From positions 4,960,001 through 5,024,000 of the forward strand of contig JAWPMV010000001.1 of the NCBI GenBank assembly GCA_033391075.1: a stretch of 64,000 bases of DNA, read 5' to 3'. Position numbers and translations under genes: made by a program. Each line of letters opens with the position of its first letter. Position 1 is the stretch's first letter. This document shows positions 54,504 to 63,830 of the stretch, one piece after another. The stretch is from Bacteroidia bacterium (GTDB taxonomy: Bacteria > Bacteroidota > Bacteroidia > J057). The notes beneath the pieces were generated by a model. The model had not been told where the DNA came from, searched no databases, and was given only the letters and a program-made list of their open reading frames with translations.

Positions 54504-56243
54504 ATGAAAACTCTTCTAACTACAGGACAGTTAGCCTTTTTATTAGGCTATCTATTTTGTATACAATGCTTTCCCCTACAGGCACAGGAAGTCCGGACAG
54601 ACTCTGTTCTCTTTTTCCAATTCCAGTCCCCCAATGATTCTCTGATCTCCGAGAAAGAGGTATGTACCTATAGCAATTATGCTTCCGGAAGTGTTTGCTA
54701 CAATTTTGCGAGCTGCATAAGCTCGAGATGGGATCCTTTCAACAGAAGCTGGACCCCGATAGCAAAAAAAGAAGAAAAAATTGAAGAAAATGGACAAAGA
54801 AGATTTGTTACTTATTCTCAATGGAGCCAGGCTGAAAACCGATGGGTCAATAGCTGGAAAGATCTCTCTTATGAAAGCCCTGAAATCGAATGGAAAGAGC
54901 GATACGAATGGGACGCAATTAGCAAGATCTGGCTTAAACTGAATGAGGATTATATATACTTCAACAAATCCAGGCAAGTAATACTGAATGAAAGTAAGTA
55001 TTATCAAAAGGACGGAAATACCTGGACGGGCGCTAGAGTAGCATTTAAATACGACACAAATGGCTATCAGGCAGAACGTATCGATGCTAATTGGTCAGAA
55101 GAGTTTGAAAAATGGATCTTCGATAGAAAGACCGAAAATGAGAGAGATCAGGACGGGAGAGTACTTTATGAAAGGATATTTGCATGGGAAGAGGATACAG
55201 AGTCATGGCGAAATTTCTGGATAAATGAAAGAAATTATACAACTGAAGGACGCATCCTCCGGAATGTAGGAACCCAAATCCCTAGCGGATTTCGATTTAT
55301 TGAAGATTACAGCTACAATAATCAGGGAGAGGAGCTTTTGTACCAGAGCTTTTCTCAGGCACCCGGATCGAGCAATGTAATAGCAGAAGAAAGACGAGAA
55401 AGCTTATTCGATACGGATAATAATTTGATCCTCCGAGAATCCTTTTCCTGGAATCCGGATTCGTCTAGTTGGATGCTAGAGAATAAGGATGAATATACCT
55501 ATGATCAAAACTCACGGGAAATCCGGAAGGTGGAATACAGAAGCAATTTCGGAAATAGCCCCCTTCGTCTGGAGAGAGTTTATGAGCGGGAATACACCCT
55601 TGAAGGGGAATTGGCCCAATTGCAGAATTTTACTTATGATGATCAGCAAAACATACGAGATGGCATGCGATTCTCCTATGAATATGATACAGAAGGTCGA
55701 AGAATTGCAAATATCGTCTGGCGCTGGGATAGAGAACTTGAGGAATTTCACCCAAGTCGTAAGAATGAAAATCCCTATAATGATGAGGGTTCAGTCGAGT
55801 ATTATGCTGCCTTTGACTGGGACAGAGTAGAAGAAAAATGGGTGGGATTTTCCATGGTCGGATTTACCAATGATCCCCAAGCTCCAATAGGCCGCCTATT
55901 CCGGGGAATCTGGAATCCCATTTCCGAAAGCTGGTTTATCAACCAGATCACTTATACCTATAGAGGATCCTGCAGACAAGAAGAGGCTTTACGGGCCCCG
56001 ACTTCTGAGTTGAGTTTTTATCCCAATCCCGTTCAGGATGGAAAACTATCCCTGGATATGCCTTTTGACAAAAGTTATGATTTTGAACTCATGGATCTTC
56101 AGGGAAGAATAATCAAGGAAGGAGCTGTTAAAGGTCCCTTTGCGATCATAGACTTGGACAAGGCTTCTACCGGGGTTTATCTGATTCGCTTCAGAAGCGG
56201 AGAAGAAGAAATTCTGGAAAGGATCATGATTCAAAATCCTTAG
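54504..56243 (+). CDS. Secreted T9SS protein with WD/RHS-like aromatic repeats (paralogue 2)
   Basis: 579 residues and the same architecture as the gene before it. A signal peptide (1-27, ending QAQ), a CTYSNYASGSVCYNFASCISS segment that aligns with the paralogue, about 15 aromatic repeats (RWVNSWKDLSY, KWIFDRKTENERD, EWDRVEEKWVGF), and a T9SS type A sorting domain (FYPNPVQDGKLSLDMP, ASTGVYLIRF). The pair probably arose by tandem duplication. No enzyme motif is seen. Confidence 0.82.
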   Translation: MKTLLTTGQLAFLLGYLFCIQCFPLQAQEVRTDSVLFFQFQSPNDSLISEKEVCTYSNYASGSVCYNFASCISSRWDPFNRSWTPIAKKEEKIEENGQRRFVTYSQWSQAENRWVNSWKDLSYESPEIEWKERYEWDAISKIWLKLNEDYIYFNKSRQVILNESKYYQKDGNTWTGARVAFKYDTNGYQAERIDANWSEEFEKWIFDRKTENERDQDGRVLYERIFAWEEDTESWRNFWINERNYTTEGRILRNVGTQIPSGFRFIEDYSYNNQGEELLYQSFSQAPGSSNVIAEERRESLFDTDNNLILRESFSWNPDSSSWMLENKDEYTYDQNSREIRKVEYRSNFGNSPLRLERVYEREYTLEGELAQLQNFTYDDQQNIRDGMRFSYEYDTEGRRIANIVWRWDRELEEFHPSRKNENPYNDEGSVEYYAAFDWDRVEEKWVGFSMVGFTNDPQAPIGRLFRGIWNPISESWFINQITYTYRGSCRQEEALRAPTSELSFYPNPVQDGKLSLDMPFDKSYDFELMDLQGRIIKEGAVKGPFAIIDLDKASTGVYLIRFRSGEEEILERIMIQNP

Positions 56244-56316
56244 AAAATCTCATAGCTAAGCCAGGCTCCCAATCTTTTCTCTTATATTACCTGAATCATT
56301 CAGGAATGAGAGATCT

Positions 56317-57801
56317 ATGACTACAACATCTACTAGCGGCTTAAGTCGCCGTCTGGGACTAGTGGGACTTGCCGCAACGGGCATTTGCTCCATGTTGGGA
56401 GCCTCCGTTTATGTGGTGCCCTTTATGATCCAGCGCAATGTGCCCGGAATAGGCCCCTATGTACTTTATGCCTTTTTATTCGCAGCACTTCCCGCCCTGC
56501 TGGCAGCCTTTGCCTATGCATTACTCTCCTCCTCCATGCCGCGTGCCGGAGGAAGCTATATCTTTGCCAGTCGAGGCCTACATCCTTATTTGGGCTTTGT
56601 TGCGAGTTTTTCTCAATGGTTTGGACTTTCCATCGCAATTGGTGTGATCTCCTATATCATAGTTCCCTTTCTGCGGGATACTGCAGCAGCTATGGAACTG
56701 AACGAAATAGCAGAAAGTCTGGAAATGCCTATCGTAAGACTTATCCTTGCATTAGTACTACTCTGGACTTTTGTAGGCATCAATATCCGAGGCTTGAAAT
56801 CCTATGAAAGAACCCTCATCCCTTTGATGATCCTTATGTTTGTTTTGGGAGCAGTGGTGATCTTTGCTGCTCTGCATTTTTCTCACGAAGATTTCTCAAG
56901 AGAACTCCTCGAGCATGAAGGCAGAACAATTCCCGACCAGGTTGCCAGTTTCAATTTCTCTACCTTCCTGACTGCGGCGGCTCTCCTCTTCTCTTCTTTC
57001 ATTGGTTTTGACAGTATCGCCCAGGCTGGAGGAGAAGCAAAGAATCCCTCCCGCAATCTCCCCCTTGCGATTGCGATTGCCATTCTCGGCGTGGGCACTT
57101 ATTATTTTCTTTTTACAGCAGCCATTTATCAAGCTGTTCCCTGGTCTTTTGTAGCAGAAGAAGCCATGACAAAAGACATAAGTGCACCGGGCCTCCTGAG
57201 TTATTTGCTATCTCCGGGATGGTCAGTGCTCATCATTGGAGGAGCAGCCATAGCTCTGATCAATGATTTACCCGCTATGCTCCTTTCCGTCTCCCGTTTG
57301 ATGTTCGCCTGGTCCGAAGATGGAATTTTCCCGAAATCTGTTTCCCGCATTCACCCCAAAAACCAGACACCTGTCAATGCCTTGATCCTAAGTGGAGTCA
57401 TGGCTAGTATCGGAATCATGGGAAGTCATTGGGCAGGAGATTTCTTCCTGGGTATAGACATCATGGTTACGTCCATGCTCGTCAATTTTCTCCTGATGTG
57501 TGTTACAGTTATTAGCCTTCCCAAACGAAATCCTGACATAGCCAAAGGAATGGATAAACTGAGTCCGAGAAGGATTCAAGGCTTGATTGCCACCGGAGGT
57601 ATTTTGCTACTGACTTTATTCCTTTTTGTCCATATAAGAAAAGATCTCACTGCCGAACTGGATGCCTGGTATTTTCACTCAACTTATGCCTGGCTGATCG
57701 TGATGGGACTGGCCTCTTTGATTTACGTTTATAAAATCAGGCAGATGAAAGCTGCCGGTGAAAATATTCAGGAGAAATTCCGCAATTTGCCTAAAGAATA
57801 A
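56317..57801 (+). CDS. APC-superfamily amino-acid permease
   Basis: 494 residues with about 12 hydrophobic helices. The APC opening is LGLVGLAATGICSMLGASVYVVPF (TM1 with the substrate-binding unwound GxG region). SMPRAGGSYIFASRGLHPYLGF is the usual TM3 region, and FIGFDSIAQAGGEAKNPSRNLPLAI is the conserved TM6-loop. A loop-rich C-terminus ends in a short cytoplasmic tail. It imports an amino acid, polyamine or related amine across the inner membrane. The fused reductase gene begins 13 bp later, so the two are likely co-transcribed. Confidence 0.9.
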   Translation: MTTTSTSGLSRRLGLVGLAATGICSMLGASVYVVPFMIQRNVPGIGPYVLYAFLFAALPALLAAFAYALLSSSMPRAGGSYIFASRGLHPYLGFVASFSQWFGLSIAIGVISYIIVPFLRDTAAAMELNEIAESLEMPIVRLILALVLLWTFVGINIRGLKSYERTLIPLMILMFVLGAVVIFAALHFSHEDFSRELLEHEGRTIPDQVASFNFSTFLTAAALLFSSFIGFDSIAQAGGEAKNPSRNLPLAIAIAILGVGTYYFLFTAAIYQAVPWSFVAEEAMTKDISAPGLLSYLLSPGWSVLIIGGAAIALINDLPAMLLSVSRLMFAWSEDGIFPKSVSRIHPKNQTPVNALILSGVMASIGIMGSHWAGDFFLGIDIMVTSMLVNFLLMCVTVISLPKRNPDIAKGMDKLSPRRIQGLIATGGILLLTLFLFVHIRKDLTAELDAWYFHSTYAWLIVMGLASLIYVYKIRQMKAAGENIQEKFRNLPKE

Positions 57802-57814
57802 TCAAGAACTCCCT

Positions 57815-59266
57815 ATGTCCTTACCCAAAATAGAACTGGCTCCCGGCTTATCCATCTCTCCTATTGTCAATGGCCTTTGGCAGATTGCAGATATGGAAAG
57901 AGATGGAAAAGAGCTTGATCTGGCGAAAGCAGCCACAGCTATGCAAAAGTACCTGGATCAAGGCATGTGCAGTTTTGACATGGCAGATCATTATGGTTCT
58001 GCGGAACTAATTTCAGGTTTATTCAGAGAGGCTTTGGGGAATAAAAAAGCGGTTCAGCTTTTTACCAAATGGGTTCCGGAACCGGGCCCTTCTTCTAGAG
58101 AAAAGGTTCGTTCAGCCATTGAGCGCTCTTTAAAACGGATGAAAAGTGAAAGCCTGGACCTGCTGCAATATCATGCCTGGAATTATGCGGATCCTGCCTG
58201 GCTGGATGATCTTTATTATTTAGAAGAATTAAAGCGGGAAGGCCTGATCCAACATTTGGGCCTGACCAATTTTGATGCAGCCCACCTCAATATGGTGCTT
58301 AAAAGCGGAATTGAAGTAGTTTCCAATCAGGTATGTTTTTCTTTATTGGACCAAAGAGCAGCCGGAGCCATGAGTCAGGTTTGCGAAAAACATGGGGTGA
58401 AGTTATTGGCCTTCGGAACTTTGGCAGGTGGATTTTTTGCCGAAAAGTGGCTGGGGAAAACCGACCCGGGGATAGATAATCTGGAGACCTGGTCCCAAAT
58501 GAAGTATCGGCGATTCATCGAAGAGTCCGGAGGATGGGACAACTTTCAAGCCCTCTTAAAAATTCTAAACGAAATTGCCCAGAATCATGGCTATAGTATT
58601 CCTCAGATTGCCAGTGCTTATATCCTACAGCAAAAAGCTGTAGCAGGAGTGATTGTTGGAGTACGATTAGGCAGGGATAAATATTTGGATGCAAATAAGA
58701 AAATCGCTGAACTAAGATTTACTGAAGAGGATATCCAGAAAATTGAAGCGCATCTTTCTCAGCAAAGGACCATTCCCGGAGATTGTGGAGATGAATACCG
58801 AAAACCTCCTTTCCTCACAGCATCCGGCGACCTGAGTCATCATCTCGAATCCTTTCCGGCTCCATATGAAGTCATCGAAGTCGATGGAGACAGAAGCAAA
58901 GTCCTAAGTGGAACCATCTGGGAAGACCTTGCTGGCTTCAGTCGCGCTACAAAAAAAGGAAATCGCATACTGATCTCCGGTACTACTGCCACCCATGGCA
59001 AAGAAGTCATAGGAGGAAATGATCCCCTTGCTCAAACGCAATTTGTTATCGATAAAATCGAAGGAGCTATTCAGTCCTTTGGCGGAAGGCTGGAAGATGT
59101 CGTTAGAACACGCGTTTACATTCAGAACATGAAGGATTGGGAAGTAATCTCTCGTGTCCATGGAGATCGCTTTCGCCATATCCAACCCGCCAATACCCTG
59201 ATCCGGGCAGATATCATAGGAGGAGAATATTTAGTAGAGATTGAAGCAGAGGCTGTGCTTTCTTAA
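57815..59266 (+). CDS. Aldo-keto reductase fused to a RidA-like domain
   Basis: About 483 residues from ATG 57815; a longer frame from 57758 overlaps the permease stop. Residues 1-320 form an aldo-keto reductase barrel with the catalytic Asp and Tyr in FDMADHYGSAE, Lys in LFTKWVPE, and His in LLQYHAWNY. Residues 340-483 form a RidA (YjgF/YER057c) domain (NRILISGTTATHG, DKIEGAIQSFGGRLEDVVRTRVYIQNMKDWEV, LVEIEAEAVL). RidA removes reactive enamines and imines made by amino-acid-cleaving enzymes. The adjacent amino-acid permease fits a joint role in the catabolism of an imported amine. Confidence 0.85.
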   Translation: MSLPKIELAPGLSISPIVNGLWQIADMERDGKELDLAKAATAMQKYLDQGMCSFDMADHYGSAELISGLFREALGNKKAVQLFTKWVPEPGPSSREKVRSAIERSLKRMKSESLDLLQYHAWNYADPAWLDDLYYLEELKREGLIQHLGLTNFDAAHLNMVLKSGIEVVSNQVCFSLLDQRAAGAMSQVCEKHGVKLLAFGTLAGGFFAEKWLGKTDPGIDNLETWSQMKYRRFIEESGGWDNFQALLKILNEIAQNHGYSIPQIASAYILQQKAVAGVIVGVRLGRDKYLDANKKIAELRFTEEDIQKIEAHLSQQRTIPGDCGDEYRKPPFLTASGDLSHHLESFPAPYEVIEVDGDRSKVLSGTIWEDLAGFSRATKKGNRILISGTTATHGKEVIGGNDPLAQTQFVIDKIEGAIQSFGGRLEDVVRTRVYIQNMKDWEVISRVHGDRFRHIQPANTLIRADIIGGEYLVEIEAEAVLS

Positions 59267-59275
59267 GCCATAAAA

Positions 59276-59371
59276 ACGAACCCTATCTGGCCGCCAAATA
59301 AGAATAGCTGGCAATGCGCGCACTGCATCATTCCCTGCGAATAAGGGAGTGAAGTCTGAGGCGGTGGGTTC
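59276..59371. terminator. Nested inverted repeats between convergent genes
   Basis: GAACCC (59278-59283) and CCGCC (59291-59295) are mirrored by GGCGG (59360-59364) and GGGTTC (59366-59371). A short inner stem (TCCCT/AGGGA at 59332-59336 and 59344-59348) lies between them. The gap separates two converging genes, so a bidirectional stop structure is likely. Confidence 0.4.
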
Positions 59372-59392
59372 TCAAGGCTCCAGTTTCAAAGC

Positions 59393-60943
59393 TTACCTCT
59401 CTTCATACATCTTATCCAGAAAAAGATAGCGCTCGCGATTAATTTCTTTTTCAACCTTGGTATTCACATCCAATTGCAAGACATAAGGTATTTCTCCTTT
59501 ATTTTTTGCAGGCCAAATGGGAAGTCCCAGTCCATTGGGATCACCTTGAGAAACAAAGTTGAAATAGTAGCTTTGAAAAATGGAAGAAAGTTGATAATCA
59601 TCATCGGTCCATGCATAGACTTTATTGGTCGGCAAATTGCCCATGGCATATTCGATCTCTGCAGAGTGAACGGCTCCTTTAGGTGAATTTTCATCCAAAG
59701 TCGGACGAGGATGTTTGTAGAAATACTGAAAGACAGCCTGCCCACTTTTTGCATGCATTTCGCCCCACTTCCAGGTACTATATCCGGTAAAGTTATCTCC
59801 GGCCAAATCAGAAGCTACTTGCTTCACTTCTTCTTCATTACGTGCAAAATAAGCCTGAAAGGCTTCCTGCCCTTTCCCCGGATACATCTTCTCCAAAGCA
59901 GCCTTATAATTTTCAAGGCTAGGTTCTTTCCCCTGAAAAACAGAGGGATAGTATCCTTCTTGTGAGTTCCACCCCAACAAAAGCGGAATTTTCGCCTGTT
60001 CTCTGGCTTCAAATATTTTGTAGACAGAGGTTGGGAAGAAATATCCATCAATGGTCGGAGCAAAAGCAACGGGATTCATTTGAGCAGTAGCAGCCAATAT
60101 GTCTTCAGCAGATAAAGCTCTTAAGTCCTCCAGAGAATTTACCCCTATTTTCTCCTGAAACTGCTTCCCGACTTTTTCCCCCTCCTTCATCTCAACAGCT
60201 CCCAGGGTACCCATAATCGAACCACTGGAACCAATCGCTCCAGCTAGTAGATCTTTGGAGACAGGAGAAGCCATAAGTGCACAAACCGAAACAGATCCCG
60301 CAGACTCTCCAGCTATGGTGATTTTTTCAGGATCGCCTCCAAATACTGCTATATTTTCATGGATCCATTCCAATGCTTTCCACTGATCCATAAAACCATA
60401 ATTACCGGAACCGGCATAAGCAGTTTCTTCACTCAGCTGGGGATGAGAAAGGAAGCCAAACACATTGAGTCGATAGTTTACGGTAATGGAAATGATGCCC
60501 TTGCGAGCCATACTTTCCCCATCATATCTATACTCTGAGCCATCTCCTGTAAACAAGCCTCCCCCATAGAAATAGACCAAAACCGGAAGCTTTTCATCTC
60601 CTTTTTGGGCAGGCGTCCAAACATTCAAATACAAACAGTCTTCACTCATCCCATCTGAACGGAAATTCATATCATCGAAAAAGGCTCTTTGCATTGCTCT
60701 TGGCCCAAATTTATTGACCTCTTTTACCCCTTCCCAGGGCAGAGGCTCCTGAGGAGCTTTCCATCGAAGTTCACCTACAGGTGGCTGCGCAAAGGGAATT
60801 CCCTTGAAGCTATGGATACCGGAATCATAGCTGCCTTTGAGTTTGCCTTGTTTAACTTCCAGAATCAGGTCATAATCTCTATCCGGCTGGGCATACATAG
60901 CCAGGCTAATCAATAAAAAAGGGATGCAAAGTGTAGTTTTCAT
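59393..60943 (-). CDS. Type B carboxylesterase, exported
   Basis: 516 residues with a signal peptide (1-18). The alpha/beta-hydrolase of the carboxylesterase/cholinesterase family: GSYDSGIHSFKGIPFAQPPVGELRWKAP, the oxyanion loop YFYGGGLF, the nucleophile in FGGDPEKITIAGESAGSVSV, the acid in WNSQEGYYPSVF and the histidine in AVHSAEIEYAMGN. It would hydrolyse carboxylic or acyl esters in the periplasm or outside the cell; the natural substrate is unknown. It is convergent with the AKR-RidA gene and divergent from the phosphofructokinase gene. Confidence 0.92.
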   Translation of the reverse strand: MKTTLCIPFLLISLAMYAQPDRDYDLILEVKQGKLKGSYDSGIHSFKGIPFAQPPVGELRWKAPQEPLPWEGVKEVNKFGPRAMQRAFFDDMNFRSDGMSEDCLYLNVWTPAQKGDEKLPVLVYFYGGGLFTGDGSEYRYDGESMARKGIISITVNYRLNVFGFLSHPQLSEETAYAGSGNYGFMDQWKALEWIHENIAVFGGDPEKITIAGESAGSVSVCALMASPVSKDLLAGAIGSSGSIMGTLGAVEMKEGEKVGKQFQEKIGVNSLEDLRALSAEDILAATAQMNPVAFAPTIDGYFFPTSVYKIFEAREQAKIPLLLGWNSQEGYYPSVFQGKEPSLENYKAALEKMYPGKGQEAFQAYFARNEEEVKQVASDLAGDNFTGYSTWKWGEMHAKSGQAVFQYFYKHPRPTLDENSPKGAVHSAEIEYAMGNLPTNKVYAWTDDDYQLSSIFQSYYFNFVSQGDPNGLGLPIWPAKNKGEIPYVLQLDVNTKVEKEINRERYLFLDKMYEER

Positions 60944-61065
60944 TTTCTTTTCGTCTGAGTAGAAATATAGGAAAAGCAGAATTAAATACGGATTTAAGCT
61001 TGAGTAAATAAGCTTTTCCTTATATTTAATATAAGCTCCGCCCCGCTTATCTGAATATTAAAACT

Positions 61066-62418
61066 ATGCTACCTAAAGACTTCCACGTCAAAACCCTGGG
61101 CCCATGCAAGGTCAAATCTCCCATTACCTTGTCCAAAAAGCAGGGAGATAGAATCTTCAATTTCGTCGAAGAAAGTGAAAAAGTACTCTTTGATGTGGTT
61201 TGGGATGATAGAAACAGCAATTCAAATGGGAAGAGCAAGGAACCTCTGTTTATGGAGCGAGCTGGTCCCAGAGAAAAAATCTATTTCGATCCTTCTAAAA
61301 CCACCGTTGCAATTGTTACCTGCGGAGGACTCTGTCCTGGCATCAACAATGTAATCCGGAGTTTGGTGATGGGACTTTATTATCGCTATGGGGTACGGAA
61401 AATCTATGGAGTCCAATACGGATACAAAGGTTTTATCCCCGAATTTGGATTTCCTTTTATGGAACTCAATCCAGATGCGGTTACGGATATTCATCAATTT
61501 GGAGGCACCCTGCTGGGCTCATCGAGGGGGAAACAGGATGTAAGCGTAATCGTTGACTGCCTGGAGCGTCATGGGATCAATATCCTTTTTACCATAGGAG
61601 GAGATGGTACGCTGACAGGAGCGATGAAGATTTGTGAAGAAATTGAAAGACGGGGATTGAAAATTTCTGTCGCGGGTGTACCCAAAACCATAGACAATGA
61701 TATCAATCATATAGAAAAGACCTTTGGATTTGAAACATCCTTTACCATCGCCAGTCCGATAATCCGCGATGCTCATAATGAAGCGAAAGGAGCCTTCAAT
61801 GGAGTAGCGATTATCAAACTTATGGGGAGAGATTCAGGCTTTATTGCGGCGAATGCAGCATTGGCCATGCCAGAGGTAAACTTTGTTCTGGTCCCGGAAA
61901 TGGAGTTCGACCTACATGGAGAAAAGGGCCTACTGGAGATTGTGCGAAAGCGATTGGAGAGCAAACATCATTGTGTGATTGTGGTAGCGGAAGGTGCAGG
62001 ACAATTTCTATTCGAAGATCAGGGGCGAGAAGTAGACAAATCCGGAAACATCCTACATAAAGATATCGGCATCTTCCTCAAGGAAGAGATCCTTGCCTAT
62101 TTTAAGGAGCTTGAAATGGAGATCAATGTAAAGTACATAGATCCCAGTTACATCATTAGAAGTGCCCCTGCGACCCCTAGCGATAGTATATTTTGTAATA
62201 AGCTCGGTTTGAATGCCGTACATGGGGCTATGGCAGGCAAGACGGGATTTGTAGTGGGTAGGCGAAATAATAAGTTTGTGTACTTGCCCATTGACCTGGT
62301 TACCGCAGAACGGAAGAAGATCGATCTGGAAGGGGATCTTTGGCTAAATGTGCTGGAAACAACCGGTCAACCGATGAGCATGAAGAATGCTCTCTTAAAA
62401 AAGAAGGCCAAGGCCTGA
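61066..62418 (+). CDS. 6-phosphofructokinase (ATP-dependent, long clade)
   Basis: 450 residues, longer than the 320-residue bacterial PfkA. Family blocks are intact: TCGGLCPGINNVIR, TIGGDGTLTGA (the nucleotide loop with Gly as in ATP-using enzymes), VPKTIDNDI (catalytic Asp), KLMGRDSGFIA (MGR motif), and GAMAGKTGFVVGRRNN. An N-terminal extension (about 1-75) and the overall size match the trypanosome-like/long PFK group common in Bacteroidota. It phosphorylates fructose 6-phosphate in glycolysis. It is followed by an inverted-repeat region before a convergent gene. Confidence 0.92.
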   Translation: MLPKDFHVKTLGPCKVKSPITLSKKQGDRIFNFVEESEKVLFDVVWDDRNSNSNGKSKEPLFMERAGPREKIYFDPSKTTVAIVTCGGLCPGINNVIRSLVMGLYYRYGVRKIYGVQYGYKGFIPEFGFPFMELNPDAVTDIHQFGGTLLGSSRGKQDVSVIVDCLERHGINILFTIGGDGTLTGAMKICEEIERRGLKISVAGVPKTIDNDINHIEKTFGFETSFTIASPIIRDAHNEAKGAFNGVAIIKLMGRDSGFIAANAALAMPEVNFVLVPEMEFDLHGEKGLLEIVRKRLESKHHCVIVVAEGAGQFLFEDQGREVDKSGNILHKDIGIFLKEEILAYFKELEMEINVKYIDPSYIIRSAPATPSDSIFCNKLGLNAVHGAMAGKTGFVVGRRNNKFVYLPIDLVTAERKKIDLEGDLWLNVLETTGQPMSMKNALLKKKAKA

Positions 62419-62456
62419 TTGAGCATCCAAATCAAGACAAGAGAAAATACGTTCTC

Positions 62457-62547
62457 GCTTGAGATCCCGGATATCTGATAGATACCGGGATGACAGCTAG
62501 ATGTGATAAGATGCCTGATACTTAATTCAAGAGTCCGGATCTCAAGC
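62457..62547. repeat. Nested inverted repeats between convergent genes
   Basis: An inner stem, ATCCCGG (62464-62470) with CCGGGAT (62485-62491), extends to TATC/GATA around a small loop. It is flanked by an outer 11-base repeat GCTTGAGATCC (62457-62467) and GGATCTCAAGC (62537-62547). It sits between the phosphofructokinase and DUF1080 stops, and may serve both directions as a terminator or be a REP-like unit. Confidence 0.5.
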
Positions 62548-62577
62548 TATCAGTTATAGCTACCCCAAAGGTTTATC

Positions 62578-63267
62578 TCACAATTCCTTGATCATAATAT
62601 CTTTATAACTGGCCTCAGCAGGAGAGCCTCCATGTATCTGTACACAGATTTTTCCGCTACGCGCAATTCCTTCTTCCTCTTCCATATAATCAATCACTTG
62701 CTCTCCATTGAACCAAACCTTCAGACTCGGTCCCTGACAAAGGATACGGTATTCATTAAAATCATCTTTTTTCAGGAGGGCTAAAATCTGATCAGCGTCT
62801 GCTTCAGCAATAAATTTATTTCGGCGGGACTCATCATAAACCGAGGCCCAGACGGGGGTTTCTCCCGCATAACCCACATCCACCTGATAGCCAATCACCT
62901 CATGATCATTGGGGATACGTTCGCTGCGAATCTGAATTCCTCCATTATTTTTATAGGGTTGAAACTTCACCTTAAGGCTCAGGTCAAAGTCTTCGAACTC
63001 CTTTTCCGTACACATGAAAAGATTGCTGGGAATTTCTTTTTCCAGACTTCCGGCAATGATCGCTTCGGCTTCAATACGAAAAAACTCTTCGGGTCCTTCC
63101 CAACCCATTAGGCTCTTTCCATCGAAAAGCGCATAGGCTTCATTTGTTGATGTTTGCGAAGGGGCTTCTTTACTTGTTTCTTTTTTCGCAGGAGAACAGG
63201 AAAGTAAAAGAGATAGGGAGAAAAGCATTCCCCATTGGATGATTTTTTGTGAGTGAGTAGTAAACAT
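62578..63267 (-). CDS. DUF1080 (3-keto-disaccharide hydrolase-like) lipoprotein
   Basis: 229 residues. A lipoprotein signal (MLFSLSLLLSC) precedes one DUF1080/LamG-like jelly roll: ALFDGKSLMGWEG at the front, LFMCTEKEFEDFDLSLKVKFQPYKNNGGIQIRSE in the middle and SGKICVQIHGGSPAEASYKDIMIKEL at the end. Some family members act on 3-keto glycosides; others only bind. No catalytic residue can be assigned with confidence here. It lies 70 bp after the next gene (63338-63820). Confidence 0.88.
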   Translation of the reverse strand: MFTTHSQKIIQWGMLFSLSLLLSCSPAKKETSKEAPSQTSTNEAYALFDGKSLMGWEGPEEFFRIEAEAIIAGSLEKEIPSNLFMCTEKEFEDFDLSLKVKFQPYKNNGGIQIRSERIPNDHEVIGYQVDVGYAGETPVWASVYDESRRNKFIAEADADQILALLKKDDFNEYRILCQGPSLKVWFNGEQVIDYMEEEEGIARSGKICVQIHGGSPAEASYKDIMIKEL

Positions 63268-63337
63268 GCTTATGGGTTTTATACCATAAGGTCATGAAAA
63301 ACTCACAAAGTCCCATACAATGGAGAAAAATTCTAGC

Positions 63338-63820
63338 CTATATAAAGGCAATGGGTGAAATGACAGCTATAAAGAGCCCCGACATTTCCCAGTAGAAATT
63401 TGAAACAAAGAGGCCCACGAGACTCAGGATCTCTTCGGTTTCTAAGGAAACTGCTTTCCCTTTCATAGAATGACCACAAAAAGATACTTGAGTTCCTTTA
63501 TCATCATAGATCTCCCACCGAGTTTCCCATATATTTTTAAACTTCCAGTAATAGGTTTTATCTCCTATCTCTATTCGGGCTTTTGGCATCCAGCAATCAA
63601 ACTTTACCTTGCCAATGACCGAACCATCCTTCCCATCCAGAATTTCTGTTTGTTTTCGAAACACACCATAAGTATTGAACCCATAGCGATTGCCAAAAAC
63701 TTCTCCTTCTGCTGATTGTCCAAATGATTTTCCTTTCAGGAAACCGACATTATTTCCTCCTTCCATGAGTTTAAAACTGCATGACAAGAGACCTTTCTTC
63801 CAATTCAATACTGTATTCAT
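63338..63820 (-). CDS. Hypothetical beta-rich protein (possibly LURP1/Tubby-like)
   Basis: 160 residues, without a signal peptide. It is rich in alternating beta-strands (FGNRYGFNTYGVFRKQTEILDGKDGSVIGKVKFDCWMPKARIEIGDKTYYWKFKNIW), which recalls the LURP-one/scramblase-like beta-barrel, but I am not certain of the family. The C-terminus (about 140-160) is a hydrophobic helix that could anchor it to the membrane. It follows the partial membrane-protein gene by 10 bp, likely in the same operon. Confidence 0.6.
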   Translation of the reverse strand: MNTVLNWKKGLLSCSFKLMEGGNNVGFLKGKSFGQSAEGEVFGNRYGFNTYGVFRKQTEILDGKDGSVIGKVKFDCWMPKARIEIGDKTYYWKFKNIWETRWEIYDDKGTQVSFCGHSMKGKAVSLETEEILSLVGLFVSNFYWEMSGLFIAVISPIAFI

Positions 63821-63830
63821 ATCTGTAAAA

